DNA of 59,339 nt from an uncultured bacterium (GTDB lineage: Bacteria > Bacillota > Clostridia > Lachnospirales > Lachnospiraceae). Below, piece by piece: positions 8,075 through 15,694 of this stretch; the first letter of the stretch is position 1, and the number at the start of each line of letters is the position of its first letter. Under the pieces are notes generated by a model. It ran no database searches. It saw only the letters and a program-made list of their open reading frames with translations, and was not told where the DNA came from. Position numbers and translations under genes: made by a program. The DNA lies in the NCBI GenBank assembly GCA_947643595.1, contig CANRWP010000016.1:1-59339 (forward strand), read 5' to 3'.

Positions 8075-8745
8075 GGATTTTCCTCCAGACGATATCCTAC
8101 CCCTCTCACGGTCTCTATCATATCTCCATATTTTCCCAGTTTCTGACGAAGTGTCCTGATATGCATGTCCAGAGTCCTCGTCTCTCCCACGTAATTGTCT
8201 CCCCACACCCGAAGAAACAACTGCTCTCTCGAGCAGACAGCTCCCGGTTTTTCCAAAAACAGCCGCAGCAGTTCAAACTCCTTTAAAGTCAATTCCGTCC
8301 GCTCCCCGTCCACAGATACAGTCCGCTCCTCCGTATTCAACAGGATACCGCCGGCTCTCAGCAGAGTACCTTTCTTCTCTTTCCCGCATCTGCGCAGCAC
8401 TGCCTTCACCCTGGAGACCATCTCCATCATACCGAACGGCTTTACCAGATGATCGTCCGCGCCGATATCCAGACTTCTCACTTTCTCATGTTCCGCTCCC
8501 TTCGCCGTCGCCATAATCACCGGAATATCCGCTGTCTCTCTCTTCGTTTTCAGCCTCTGCAAAATCTCCATTCCATCCATCTCCGGCAACATGATATCCA
8601 GAAGGATCAGTTCCGGCTTCTCCTTTTCCAGCGCGGCGAAAAAGGATCTGCCGTCCGCAAATCCCCTCGCCTCAAATCCCGTCGTCTTCAGGGAGTAAAG
8701 CTCTATCTCTCGAATACTCTCGTCATCTTCCACACACCAGATCAA
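8071..8745 (-). CDS. PhoB-like response regulator
   Basis: A 224-residue OmpR/PhoB-family regulator. The receiver domain has the acidic pair E6/D7, phosphoacceptor Asp50 (LILLDIMLP) and Lys102 (VKPFG). The winged-helix domain ends VRGVGYRL. Translation begins at a TTG (8745) placed after AAGGAGGAACCGG; no better ATG exists upstream. It overlaps the kinase gene by four bases. Together they form a standard two-component pair that probably controls the neighbouring phosphate cotransporter and perhaps itself. The upstream gap contains two copies of GTATACTT. Confidence 0.92.
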   Translation of the reverse strand: MIWCVEDDESIREIELYSLKTTGFEARGFADGRSFFAALEKEKPELILLDIMLPEMDGMEILQRLKTKRETADIPVIMATAKGAEHEKVRSLDIGADDHLVKPFGMMEMVSRVKAVLRRCGKEKKGTLLRAGGILLNTEERTVSVDGERTELTLKEFELLRLFLEKPGAVCSREQLFLRVWGDNYVGETRTLDMHIRTLRQKLGKYGDMIETVRGVGYRLEENP

Positions 8746-8805
8746 TCCGGTTCCTCCTTCGTAATACTTACTCCTGTTTCTTATATTGTCGGTTTCTTTT
8801 CAAAA

Positions 8806-8837
8806 AAGTATACCGCAAAATACCAGTCGAAGTATAC
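8806..8837. repeat. Two direct copies of AAGTATAC in the regulator's upstream region
   Basis: Copies lie at 8806-8813 and 8830-8837, 24 bp apart, inside the 104-base gap between the PhoB-like and AraC-like genes. On the minus strand each reads GTATACTT, whose TATACT could serve as a -10 element. They may be duplicated -10 sites or an operator; no good -35 is seen at the usual distance, as expected for an activated promoter. Confidence 0.4.
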
Positions 8838-8849
8838 AATATTTCATTT

Positions 8850-9728
8850 TTATTTTTTCTCCTTCACAGCCACCCAGACCTCGCAGGTATAGTTCGGATC
8901 GTCCATCTGATCGGAAGGATACACTTCCAGCTCGATTCCCTGCGCATACTCATATCTGTCGCTCTGTGGGAAGAACTCCGTCACGATCTTCCCATACGTC
9001 TCCGCGAAAGCTTCCGGCATCTTCCCCTTACAGGTGAACACCGCGTAGGTGTGAGCGGGGATCTCCACGATCTCCATGCCGTCCCCGACCTCTCTGCCGT
9101 CATACTCTACGCCGATGCCGTAAGGGAATACATCCCCCTCCGTCTCCTCGGAACAACAGATGCCAAGCAGCCCTTTTAACCTGGGCTCTTTCGGGATATA
9201 GCTGACCAGTTTGCGGATCGAACCATCCTGCGTACATTCCCTCCAGAATGCACTGATTCCCTCCGCCGGTCCTTCCTCCGCAGGCTTCTCCACCGTCTTT
9301 TGTCTGCATACCACTTTGAATGCATCCAGTTTCTCAATTCTGTAATCCATCGTACTGCCTCCTGTTAAAATAAGTTTGACAGACAGTCTGGAAAAAGATT
9401 TGACATTTCCGCCGCGCCTTGCCTGCGTGGGCGTGATGCCGTGGAAACGGGTAAACGCGCGGGTGAAACTCTCCGGCGTGTCATAACCGTACCGCAGGGC
9501 GATATCGATCACTCTATCCTCCCCGCCAGCCAGATCGGACGCCGCCAGCGAAAGCCTTCGCATGCGGATGTAATCGCCCAGCGTAAAGCCGCACAGGATA
9601 CCGAATACTCTCTGAAAATGAAAGACTGACGAGCAGGCCTCCCTCGCCGCCCTCTCATAATCGATCTCTTCCGTCAGATGCGCCTCCACATAGTCGATCG
9701 CCCGCTGCAATCCCGCTATCCATTCCAT
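8850..9728 (-). CDS. AraC-family regulator with GyrI-like effector domain
   Basis: A 292-residue transcription factor. Residues 1-110 form the two helix-turn-helix motifs of the AraC family (VFHFQRVFGILCGFTLGDYI and YGYDTPESFTRAFTRFHGI). Residues about 127-292 form a GyrI-like SOUL/BmrR fold that binds small hydrophobic ligands (IPAHTYAVFTCKG). This N-terminal DNA-binding, C-terminal ligand-binding order is the Rob/TipA-like type, often linked to drug or stress responses. The start follows GGAGGAGAAGG. The gene is separated from its neighbours and its targets are not obvious. It could respond to substrates of the nearby exporters; I have no direct evidence for this. Confidence 0.9.
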   Translation of the reverse strand: MEWIAGLQRAIDYVEAHLTEEIDYERAAREACSSVFHFQRVFGILCGFTLGDYIRMRRLSLAASDLAGGEDRVIDIALRYGYDTPESFTRAFTRFHGITPTQARRGGNVKSFSRLSVKLILTGGSTMDYRIEKLDAFKVVCRQKTVEKPAEEGPAEGISAFWRECTQDGSIRKLVSYIPKEPRLKGLLGICCSEETEGDVFPYGIGVEYDGREVGDGMEIVEIPAHTYAVFTCKGKMPEAFAETYGKIVTEFFPQSDRYEYAQGIELEVYPSDQMDDPNYTCEVWVAVKEKK

Positions 9729-9825
9729 ATCCTTCTCCTCCTGTCCTGTGATTCCCAGTCTAGCAGAAACAAAGGATCGATTCCTGATATTTTGTGCTCT
9801 GTGGTGTCCGGTTCACATCCTGCCG

Positions 9826-12021
9826 CTATGCCTGTTCCTCTTTCACAAAATGGTACAGCCTGCTCACAAAATCTCCTTCCAAAACCTCTGTCAAAAATCC
9901 CCCATACATCAGCATCCCGCCGGAGTACACCCGCTCCGTGCCCTCCAGGCGATAGCATGCATTCGTGTCAAATCCCTGCAGATAAAGCTTCCTGCTTCGC
10001 TTATTGGGCTCCGCCAGCACCTGCACATAAGTCAACAGCACTTCCCGCTTATCTTTGGAAACCACCGCCCAGGCGTCGAATTTATGATTCTCTCTGTAGG
10101 AAGCGATCCGGTAATAATCTCCCTCTCTGACAAGATCGTTGTATTTGTGGTACATTTTTGTCTGCTCACAGATCATCACCCTCTGCTCATCCGGAATCTT
10201 TGTGATATCCAGCTCATAGCCGAAGGTTCCCGCCAGCGCCACATGCCCTCTTGTCTCAAAGGGTGTGATACGCCCCACGATATGGTTCGGACAGTCGCTG
10301 ACATGAGCGCCCATCGCTGCAAGGGGATAGATAAGCCCCGTCCCCTCCTGAATGACGAGCCGCTCTATGGCGTCCGTATCGTCCGAGCACCAGATCTGGG
10401 GACTGTAGTAGAGCATCCCCGGATCAAACCTCCCGCCGCCGCCGGAACAGTTCTCAAGGAGCAGCCCCGGAAATTCTGTCACAAGACGCTCCTGCAATTC
10501 ATATAAGCCCAGCACATAGCGGTGAAACAGCTCCTGATGGTGCGCTGCGTCCAGATGAGCGCTGCCCAGATCAGTTAACAGCCTGTTCATATCCCACTTC
10601 ACATAGCGGATATTGGCACCGCGCAGAATCTTTGCCACCGCCTTGTACACATGATCCACGATCTCTTTTCTGGAGAGGTCCAGCACATACTGATTCCGGC
10701 ACATGGTTCCCTCGCGCTTATTGATCTGCAGCGCCCAGTCGGGGTGTGCCCTGTAAAGATCAGAATCCGGGGAGATCATCTCCGGCTCAAACCAGATGCC
10801 GAATTCCAGCCCGATCTCATTGACCTGATCCACCAGCTTTTTCAGTCCGCCCTTTATCTTCTCCTCATTGACCACCCAGTCTCCCAGAGAATTATCATCT
10901 ACATCTCTCTTTCCAAACCATCCGTCATCCATGACAAGCATCTCGATCCCGCACCGCTTCGCTTCCCGCGCGATCTGAAGCAGCTTTTCGTTGTCAAAAT
11001 CAAAATAGGTCGCCTCCCAGTTGTTGATCAGGATCGGGCGTTTTTTGTGGTTATAGACGCTTCGGATCATATGGTTTCTGTAAAAATCATGGAAACTGCG
11101 GCTCATCTTTCCGAGCCCTTCCCCGGAGTAGGTCAGGATCACCTCCGGCGCCTGAAAACTCTCTCCGGGGGAGAGCACCCAGCCAAACTGCTCCGCGTTT
11201 ATTCCCATCACCATCCGTATACTGTCGAACTGGTTCAGCTCAACCTGCGCCAGAAAGTTCCCGGAGTACACGAAATGCATCGCATACACCTTTCCCCGCT
11301 GCTGGTCCGTGCCGGGCGCAACAAGCGCCATAAAGGGATGCTCCTGATGGCTGGACTCTCCCCGTGCGGACGAAACCGACTGCTTCCCACAGCGCACCGC
11401 GCCTCTCTGGATATGCCGCTCCCTCGCCCAGGCGCCGCATAAATTGATCATCTCAAAGGCTTCATTGTCCATATCGAGACAGGCGCTGTATGCCTTCTCA
11501 AGCGTTAATGTCTCACTGCCCCCATTGACGATGCGGACACTCCTTGCGATCACATCCTCCCTCTCGAAAACACAGTAGGACAACACCACCTGCATCCCCA
11601 GAACCGGATCCTCCAGCAGGAGCTCCAGCGTCTGCACTTCCTCTTTCGTCCCGAAGGAAGCCGGGAGCCCTTCCAGCTTTTTCTTTCCGTCATAGATCTC
11701 ATGGGACACATAAAACAGTTCGCTCCCCATCTGTCCTTTTTCATTGCGCACATTCAGGCAGCTCTCCCGGAAGTCCCCGATGCCTCCGGTAGGATATTCC
11801 ATCGGAAAGCTGTCCAGAAACCCCAGTTTTTCCCGTTTATTCACGGAAGGTGTAAAGGGTATCTCCTCCATCCGCAAAAGATAGTTATCCGTTCTTCCCG
11901 AAAGCCTCTCCCCGTAATAAATATGTCCCACATAGTCTTCCGGCGCAACGCCGATCAGGTATGTGCTGTTGGTTGTATGAAGCTCAAAAATTTTTTTCTG
12001 TTCCTCAAAATAAATTGCCAT
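9826..12021 (-). CDS. Alpha-galactosidase, GH36
   Basis: A 731-residue glycoside hydrolase family 36 enzyme that releases terminal alpha-1,6-galactose from raffinose-type oligosaccharides or galactomannan. Order of domains: N-terminal beta-supersandwich (about 1-330), catalytic TIM barrel (about 330-650), C-terminal beta-domain. The catalytic nucleophile lies in YVKWDMNR and the acid/base in CSDDTDAIE; the substrate-binding segment LLENCSGGGGRFD is also present. There is no signal peptide, so it acts in the cytoplasm after sugar uptake, although no sugar transporter is adjacent. The start follows GGAGGAGAGAG. It has its own promoter at 12106-12134. The length is normal for GH36. Confidence 0.96.
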   Translation of the reverse strand: MAIYFEEQKKIFELHTTNSTYLIGVAPEDYVGHIYYGERLSGRTDNYLLRMEEIPFTPSVNKREKLGFLDSFPMEYPTGGIGDFRESCLNVRNEKGQMGSELFYVSHEIYDGKKKLEGLPASFGTKEEVQTLELLLEDPVLGMQVVLSYCVFEREDVIARSVRIVNGGSETLTLEKAYSACLDMDNEAFEMINLCGAWARERHIQRGAVRCGKQSVSSARGESSHQEHPFMALVAPGTDQQRGKVYAMHFVYSGNFLAQVELNQFDSIRMVMGINAEQFGWVLSPGESFQAPEVILTYSGEGLGKMSRSFHDFYRNHMIRSVYNHKKRPILINNWEATYFDFDNEKLLQIAREAKRCGIEMLVMDDGWFGKRDVDDNSLGDWVVNEEKIKGGLKKLVDQVNEIGLEFGIWFEPEMISPDSDLYRAHPDWALQINKREGTMCRNQYVLDLSRKEIVDHVYKAVAKILRGANIRYVKWDMNRLLTDLGSAHLDAAHHQELFHRYVLGLYELQERLVTEFPGLLLENCSGGGGRFDPGMLYYSPQIWCSDDTDAIERLVIQEGTGLIYPLAAMGAHVSDCPNHIVGRITPFETRGHVALAGTFGYELDITKIPDEQRVMICEQTKMYHKYNDLVREGDYYRIASYRENHKFDAWAVVSKDKREVLLTYVQVLAEPNKRSRKLYLQGFDTNACYRLEGTERVYSGGMLMYGGFLTEVLEGDFVSRLYHFVKEEQA

Positions 12022-12066
12022 CTCTCTCCTCCATGCCGCCTGTAAAGTATCAATGTATAGTTATTC

Positions 12067-12087
12067 CTGTCCGGTCATTCCAGACAG
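12067..12087 (-). promoter_or_regulatory. Leader hairpin of the alpha-galactosidase mRNA
   Basis: On the minus strand CTGTCTGG pairs with CCGGACAG around a five-base loop (AATGA), with one G-U pair. It lies between the promoter and the ribosome binding site. It has no U-tract, so it is not a terminator; it may stabilise the message or bind a regulator. Confidence 0.35.
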
Positions 12088-12105
12088 CAGCTCTGTCCGT
12101 TTTGC

Positions 12106-12134
12106 ATCATACTGGATTTCCGTCCTTAAGTCAA
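12106..12134 (-). promoter_or_regulatory. Sigma-A promoter of the alpha-galactosidase gene
   Basis: The minus strand has -35 TTGACT and -10 TATGAT separated by exactly 17 bases, ending about 85 bases before the start codon. Both hexamers are one base from consensus, so basal transcription should be substantial. Confidence 0.75.
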
Positions 12135-12201
12135 CCGTTTTTTCACCATATATTTTTCTTATTTTACTGCACTGATACGCCTTTCCATGTTTATCTCACG
12201 G

Positions 12202-12726
12202 TCATTCCCCCGCGTCGCGCGGTCCTGCGAATGCCCGTCCGATCTCCGCGCCCCAGACCTCCACCAGCTTCTCCAAAGAACACGCCGCATTCGCCGGGCT
12301 GGTGGAAGGCAGCGCTGTTATCCCGGCCTGCGTCTTTGGAAAAATATATTTCCGATACAGGCTCTCCGCCTTTTTTCCGTTGGCAAATATGCTGCCAATC
12401 TGCGTCCGGCCGAGCAGAAAACCGATATCCGCTGGCACCACGTTCTTAATACTGCTGTCGCTGGAGCCTATGATATCACAACTCTCGATCACATCCCACA
12501 GCGCAACGCGATGCTCCAACAGCATCTTTTTCTTCTCCTCGATCGTCCCCGGCACCTGACAGCTAAACACTGCCGCCATCACCCTCCAGAAGCGGTTCTG
12601 GAGATGCCCGTAATAAAATCCCTGCTCTCTGGACTTCACCGACGGAAGGCTGCCCAGGATCAGGATCTTCGATCTCTCGTCGTACACCGGTGCAAAGGTG
12701 TGACGGATATGTTCGTATTCTGCCAT
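12202..12726 (-). CDS. DNA-deoxyinosine (hypoxanthine) glycosylase, UDG superfamily
   Basis: A 174-residue base-excision repair enzyme. The sequence ILGSLPSVKSREQGFYYGH followed by NRFWRV is characteristic of the UDG-superfamily group annotated as hypoxanthine-DNA or deoxyinosine glycosylase, and LPSTSPANAA near residue 150 corresponds to the second active-site motif. It would remove deaminated adenine from DNA. I take ATG 12726 as the start, one base after the stop of the upstream gene; a GTG at 12738, closer to the GGGAGGA site, is an alternative that adds four residues. The very tight junction with the shortened GyrI-like gene suggests deletion of intervening sequence or translational coupling. 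Confidence 0.85.
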   Translation of the reverse strand: MAEYEHIRHTFAPVYDERSKILILGSLPSVKSREQGFYYGHLQNRFWRVMAAVFSCQVPGTIEEKKKMLLEHRVALWDVIESCDIIGSSDSSIKNVVPADIGFLLGRTQIGSIFANGKKAESLYRKYIFPKTQAGITALPSTSPANAACSLEKLVEVWGAEIGRAFAGPRDAGE

Positions 12727-12727
12727 A

Positions 12728-13087
12728 TCAGCTTCCACACTCCTCCCTTGTCACAAACTCCGGCAGGCGGATCATGGAAGTCCACTCAAAATCCTCCTTG
12801 CGGGCATAGACGATCTCTCCGCCTCCGCCCTGCTTCCACAATCCCTCCAGGGGCGGCACGACATAGGGAAAATACCCCTCTATTTTATGGCTCCCCTTAT
12901 AGCTCATTTTGATCATGAAGGCAATGCCATACAGCATCCCCATAGCCGCCTTATACTCCCCCTCCGGTTCGTTGGGATTCCCCCTGCCGCTCACTGCAAT
13001 ATAATTCATCTGTGGGATCTCGATAATCCCCGGCTTCTTCGGCGGCAGATAAAATTCTTTGTATTCCTTTTTATAGTCATATGCCAT
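12728..13087 (-). CDS. GyrI-like small-molecule binding protein, apparently shortened
   Basis: A 119-residue protein beginning MAYDYKKEYKEFYLPPKKPG, which matches the stand-alone GyrI-like family (SOUL/GyrI fold, sometimes called YdhP/SAV-like). Visible conserved segments are NYIAVSGRGNPNEPEGEY, KIEGYFPYVVPPLEG and a terminal RLPEFVTRE. From memory, family members continue to about 210 residues after the FVT motif, so roughly the C-terminal 40 percent seems to be missing here. The stop is followed by one base and then the glycosylase start. It overlaps the TfoX-N gene by 11 bases. The truncation is inferred from recalled family length, not from an alignment. Confidence 0.7.
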   Translation of the reverse strand: MAYDYKKEYKEFYLPPKKPGIIEIPQMNYIAVSGRGNPNEPEGEYKAAMGMLYGIAFMIKMSYKGSHKIEGYFPYVVPPLEGLWKQGGGGEIVYARKEDFEWTSMIRLPEFVTREECGS

Positions 13088-13424
13088 GTTCTTTCCCCTT
13101 CACCTTCTTCGGCTTCTTAGGCTTCGGAGCCGGCAGCTCCGCACTGGTTGCTTTCACCAGCTCCGCAAGAGCCTCCTGATCGTCGATATCTTCCACCAGC
13201 AGATAATTCTTCGCCCCCTCGTAGGGCGGTGCCTCCTCCAGTTCCGGACGAAGCTTTCTCCCCGCCTCGGTTATCTTGATAAACAGCTGGTTATCACAGA
13301 TGACCGCAAATATTTTGCCGTCGACATACATGCCGTACTCCCCAAACATTTTCCGGTATGTGATCTGTCCCGCTTCCCTCAACTGATCTGCAATATACTG
13401 AACATACTCAGGATTCGATGCCAT
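13077..13424 (-). CDS. TfoX N-terminal domain protein
   Basis: A 115-residue protein with a TfoX_N fold; ITYRKMFGEYGMYVDGKIFAVIC is the diagnostic region. The C-terminus is a basic Pro/Lys tail. In gamma-proteobacteria TfoX regulates competence, but small stand-alone TfoX_N proteins in Clostridia have no proven role. The start follows AAAGGGGGGAC. Its 3' end overlaps the GyrI-like gene start, so the two are co-transcribed. Confidence 0.85.
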   Translation of the reverse strand: MASNPEYVQYIADQLREAGQITYRKMFGEYGMYVDGKIFAVICDNQLFIKITEAGRKLRPELEEAPPYEGAKNYLLVEDIDDQEALAELVKATSAELPAPKPKKPKKVKGKEHGI

Positions 13425-13454
13425 ATCTGTCCCCCCTTTCTCCTTTTCTATATC

Positions 13455-14210
13455 TTATCCGCACAAAGATTCCGCCAGAGCAAGGAATTTTTTCTCCGAC
13501 AAAATCTCATTAGTCACAAACTGCCCGCGATAGAACAGAGCAAAATTTGTCCATGCCGCCGGCGCATTCCGGGCTTTTTCCCTGCTGTCGATCTTTATCA
13601 CGGTGAGGTCGATCCCCTGCCCGTCCGCGCACTGTTTGAGCAGCGGTACATATTTTGCCGTAAAAGGACAGCCGTTTGTGTAATACAGGACAAATCCCTG
13701 CCCCTCGCATCCGGGCGTCTTCACGCAATCCTTAAACCCCGGCTTTTTTGCTTCCTCCGTAAACGGAAGATACCACAGCTCAAAAAAGGGCTCCGCGACA
13801 TCCACAGCCCGAAATCCCTTATGGGCGAGATACTTCGGATCTGCCAGAAACGGTTTCTTCTTAGCCGCTGCGATTACCGTCAGCCCCGCCTTTCCCTTTT
13901 CTTTCGCATCAGCGATACACTGTTCCAAAAGCTCGTCCCCGTGCCCGCATCCCTTGCTGGAACCCGCCACCCAGAAACAGTTGATATGCATATAGCCCTC
14001 CGCCAGAATCGGCACCCAGGCATATTCCGCCGGGATATACTCGATAAAGCACTTCCCGCGAACATCCCCTTTCAGAAACACAAGCCCCTCACCCAGCCGA
14101 TCCCTCAGCCATACCTTTTTGGACATGACCTGCACGTCTCTGTTGTTCGAGATCGCGCAGCATATATGTTCCCTGTCCAAATTTTCTTCTGTAATACGGA
14201 TGTAATTCAT
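13455..14210 (-). CDS. GNAT acetyltransferase with C-terminal YoaP thioredoxin-like domain
   Basis: A 251-residue two-domain protein. Residues 1 to about 150 form a GNAT acetyltransferase (acetyl-CoA site near GSSKGCGHGDELLEQCI). The rest is a YoaP-type thioredoxin-like domain with YYTNGCPFTAKYVPLLKQC. The single Cys of GCPF sits where the CXXC of thioredoxin would be. The start follows GGGAGG and the -10-like TATACT at about 14249-14254 may drive it. YoaP-like proteins have no established substrate. The gene is the first of a short run ending with the alpha-galactosidase region. It is a complete protein by length. Confidence 0.85.
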   Translation of the reverse strand: MNYIRITEENLDREHICCAISNNRDVQVMSKKVWLRDRLGEGLVFLKGDVRGKCFIEYIPAEYAWVPILAEGYMHINCFWVAGSSKGCGHGDELLEQCIADAKEKGKAGLTVIAAAKKKPFLADPKYLAHKGFRAVDVAEPFFELWYLPFTEEAKKPGFKDCVKTPGCEGQGFVLYYTNGCPFTAKYVPLLKQCADGQGIDLTVIKIDSREKARNAPAAWTNFALFYRGQFVTNEILSEKKFLALAESLCG

Positions 14211-14257
14211 ATCAGCCTCCCTGAAAAATATGGTGTTCTTTTTAAATAGTATAACGC

Positions 14258-14286
14258 AAAAAACAGGACATCATATGTCATGTTTT
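14258..14286 (-). terminator. Rho-independent terminator after the DUF6179 gene
   Basis: On the minus strand AAAACATGACAT pairs with ATGTCCTGTTTT (one mismatch) around a three-base loop and is followed by TTTTTT. It ends the DUF6323-DUF6179 transcript 17 bases after the stop. Confidence 0.7.
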
Positions 14287-14302
14287 ATTTCATCCTCACC
14301 GG

Positions 14303-14941
14303 TCAATCACAAATTTCAACAACTTCCTCCGGCGCGGAAAACTCCTCCTCCAACCTTCTCATGACGATCTCACATATATTGTCCGGCGTCTCCTCATACT
14401 CCGTATTATATTTTTTCAGAATCCGGATCACAGACTCCCGGGGAAACTTTCTCAAAAACCTCTGCTCCTCCTGAATGCACAGAATATATTCGTAAATCCT
14501 GTCGATCCCCGTGCAGCCGGACATATCTTTCATCACCGGGTAATCCAGCGTCAGTATTGTATCCTGCGGTTCAAATTTGCAGTCGTAACGCCGAAAAAAC
14601 TCCGGCAGTCCTTCCGCAAACGTGTCCTGCAAAAACCGGTTTCCATAGGAGTCGAACTCCGGCAGGATCTTGTTGTACAGCGCCAGAGCCTTTTTTGTTT
14701 TCTCCTCGACAAGAAATGCCCCTCTTTCATACAGCAATCCCGCCGATATCTCTTTTAAGAAAACTGCCGTACCTCCCCCTGCCTGCCCGACTTCCCTGAT
14801 GCAGTACAAAACAGCCCCCATCAGTTGTTCCGCCTTTTCGTAAGTGATTGATGTGCTCTCATACCCCGTATATTTCCCTGTAAGCTCTCCCACGATCGAC
14901 ACCAACTCTTCCATCTTTATATCAGTCATTTCCGCTTCCAT
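14303..14941 (-). CDS. DUF6179-like protein
   Basis: A 212-residue soluble protein of unknown function that I match to DUF6179, a family paired with DUF6323 in Lachnospiraceae. Conserved-looking segments are the N-terminal TGYESTSITYEKAEQLMGAVLYC and, in the middle, LDYPVMKDMSGCTGIDRIYEYI. There is no signal peptide or membrane span. The start follows GGAGGAAATCG. From memory, full DUF6179 proteins are longer (over 400 residues), so this may be a C-terminally shortened copy, though a good terminator follows its stop. It lies 45 bases after the DUF6323 gene and is certainly in the same transcript. Confidence 0.6.
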   Translation of the reverse strand: MEAEMTDIKMEELVSIVGELTGKYTGYESTSITYEKAEQLMGAVLYCIREVGQAGGGTAVFLKEISAGLLYERGAFLVEEKTKKALALYNKILPEFDSYGNRFLQDTFAEGLPEFFRRYDCKFEPQDTILTLDYPVMKDMSGCTGIDRIYEYILCIQEEQRFLRKFPRESVIRILKKYNTEYEETPDNICEIVMRRLEEEFSAPEEVVEICD

Positions 14942-14986
14942 ATCGATTTCCTCCTCTCTCTATCATCTACCGTACTTCTTTTTATC

Positions 14987-15520
14987 TCAGCCCCAACAAA
15001 GCTCCTTCAGCGCTTCAAAATACAGATCATAATCCCACCTTGTCACCTCATCGAACTTTTCGTATTCGCCGCGGCCCTCCGATCTCTTGTACCCACTGTA
15101 CCCCGCCCGGACCGCCTGCGCAAAATTGGAAAGGCACGTCCCCTCCAGATAGCCCAGATCCCCGAAACAGATCGACTCAAACTGCTCCTTCATGAAATGC
15201 ACAAGCTCGCTGTCGGAAATCTCATCCAGCATCTCATTCCTATACAGATAAAATATCTCCTGCAGCCGAAGCAGCGTCTCCACATAATTGTCCTGATCGA
15301 TGTAAGCCGAATCGCAGAACTCATAGATGATCTGCGGGATGATCCCCTCCCCGAACTCCACCCTCCTCATCTCCCGCAGGACCTTCCCCCTCTCCTTCAG
15401 AATCAGTTCCGCATCCCGTCTTGTCAAAGCCAGCCCAAACTGCTCCGACGCCTGATTCGTCTCCATCAGACAACCCAGACCGTTTTGATCCTGCAGCAAA
15501 GCCATCCAGTTTTTTTCCAT
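14987..15520 (-). CDS. DUF6323 family protein
   Basis: A 177-residue soluble protein of unknown function. Features include LALTRRDAELILKERGKVLREM near the N-terminus, RVEFGEGIIPQIIYEFCDS and the LVHFMKEQFESICFGDLGYL segment, which fit DUF6323. I place the start at ATG 15520, seven bases after GGAGGAGG; an upstream in-frame start would lack this spacing. It precedes the DUF6179-like gene, so the two probably act as a pair. Their role is unknown. Confidence 0.75.
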   Translation of the reverse strand: MEKNWMALLQDQNGLGCLMETNQASEQFGLALTRRDAELILKERGKVLREMRRVEFGEGIIPQIIYEFCDSAYIDQDNYVETLLRLQEIFYLYRNEMLDEISDSELVHFMKEQFESICFGDLGYLEGTCLSNFAQAVRAGYSGYKRSEGRGEYEKFDEVTRWDYDLYFEALKELCWG

Positions 15521-15622
15521 AGACATTCCTCCTCCGTTTTCGTCGGAAATTAAATATAACACTGCGCCGATCACATTACCAGACTTGAAATTTTGGCATT
15601 TTCATGGTATTATAATAATGAC

Positions 15623-15650
15623 AAAAGGGAACGGTTTTCCGCTCCCTTTT
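15623..15650 (-). terminator. Terminator of the histidine operon
   Basis: On the minus strand AAAAGGGAGCGG pairs with CCGTTCCCTTTT (one G-U pair) around an AAAA loop, 45 bases beyond hisIE. The A/T flanks on both sides allow it to work in either direction. Confidence 0.8.
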
Positions 15651-15694
15651 CTCGTTTCTGTCAATATCTCTCATTCCTCTCCGCGCCGGACGTT

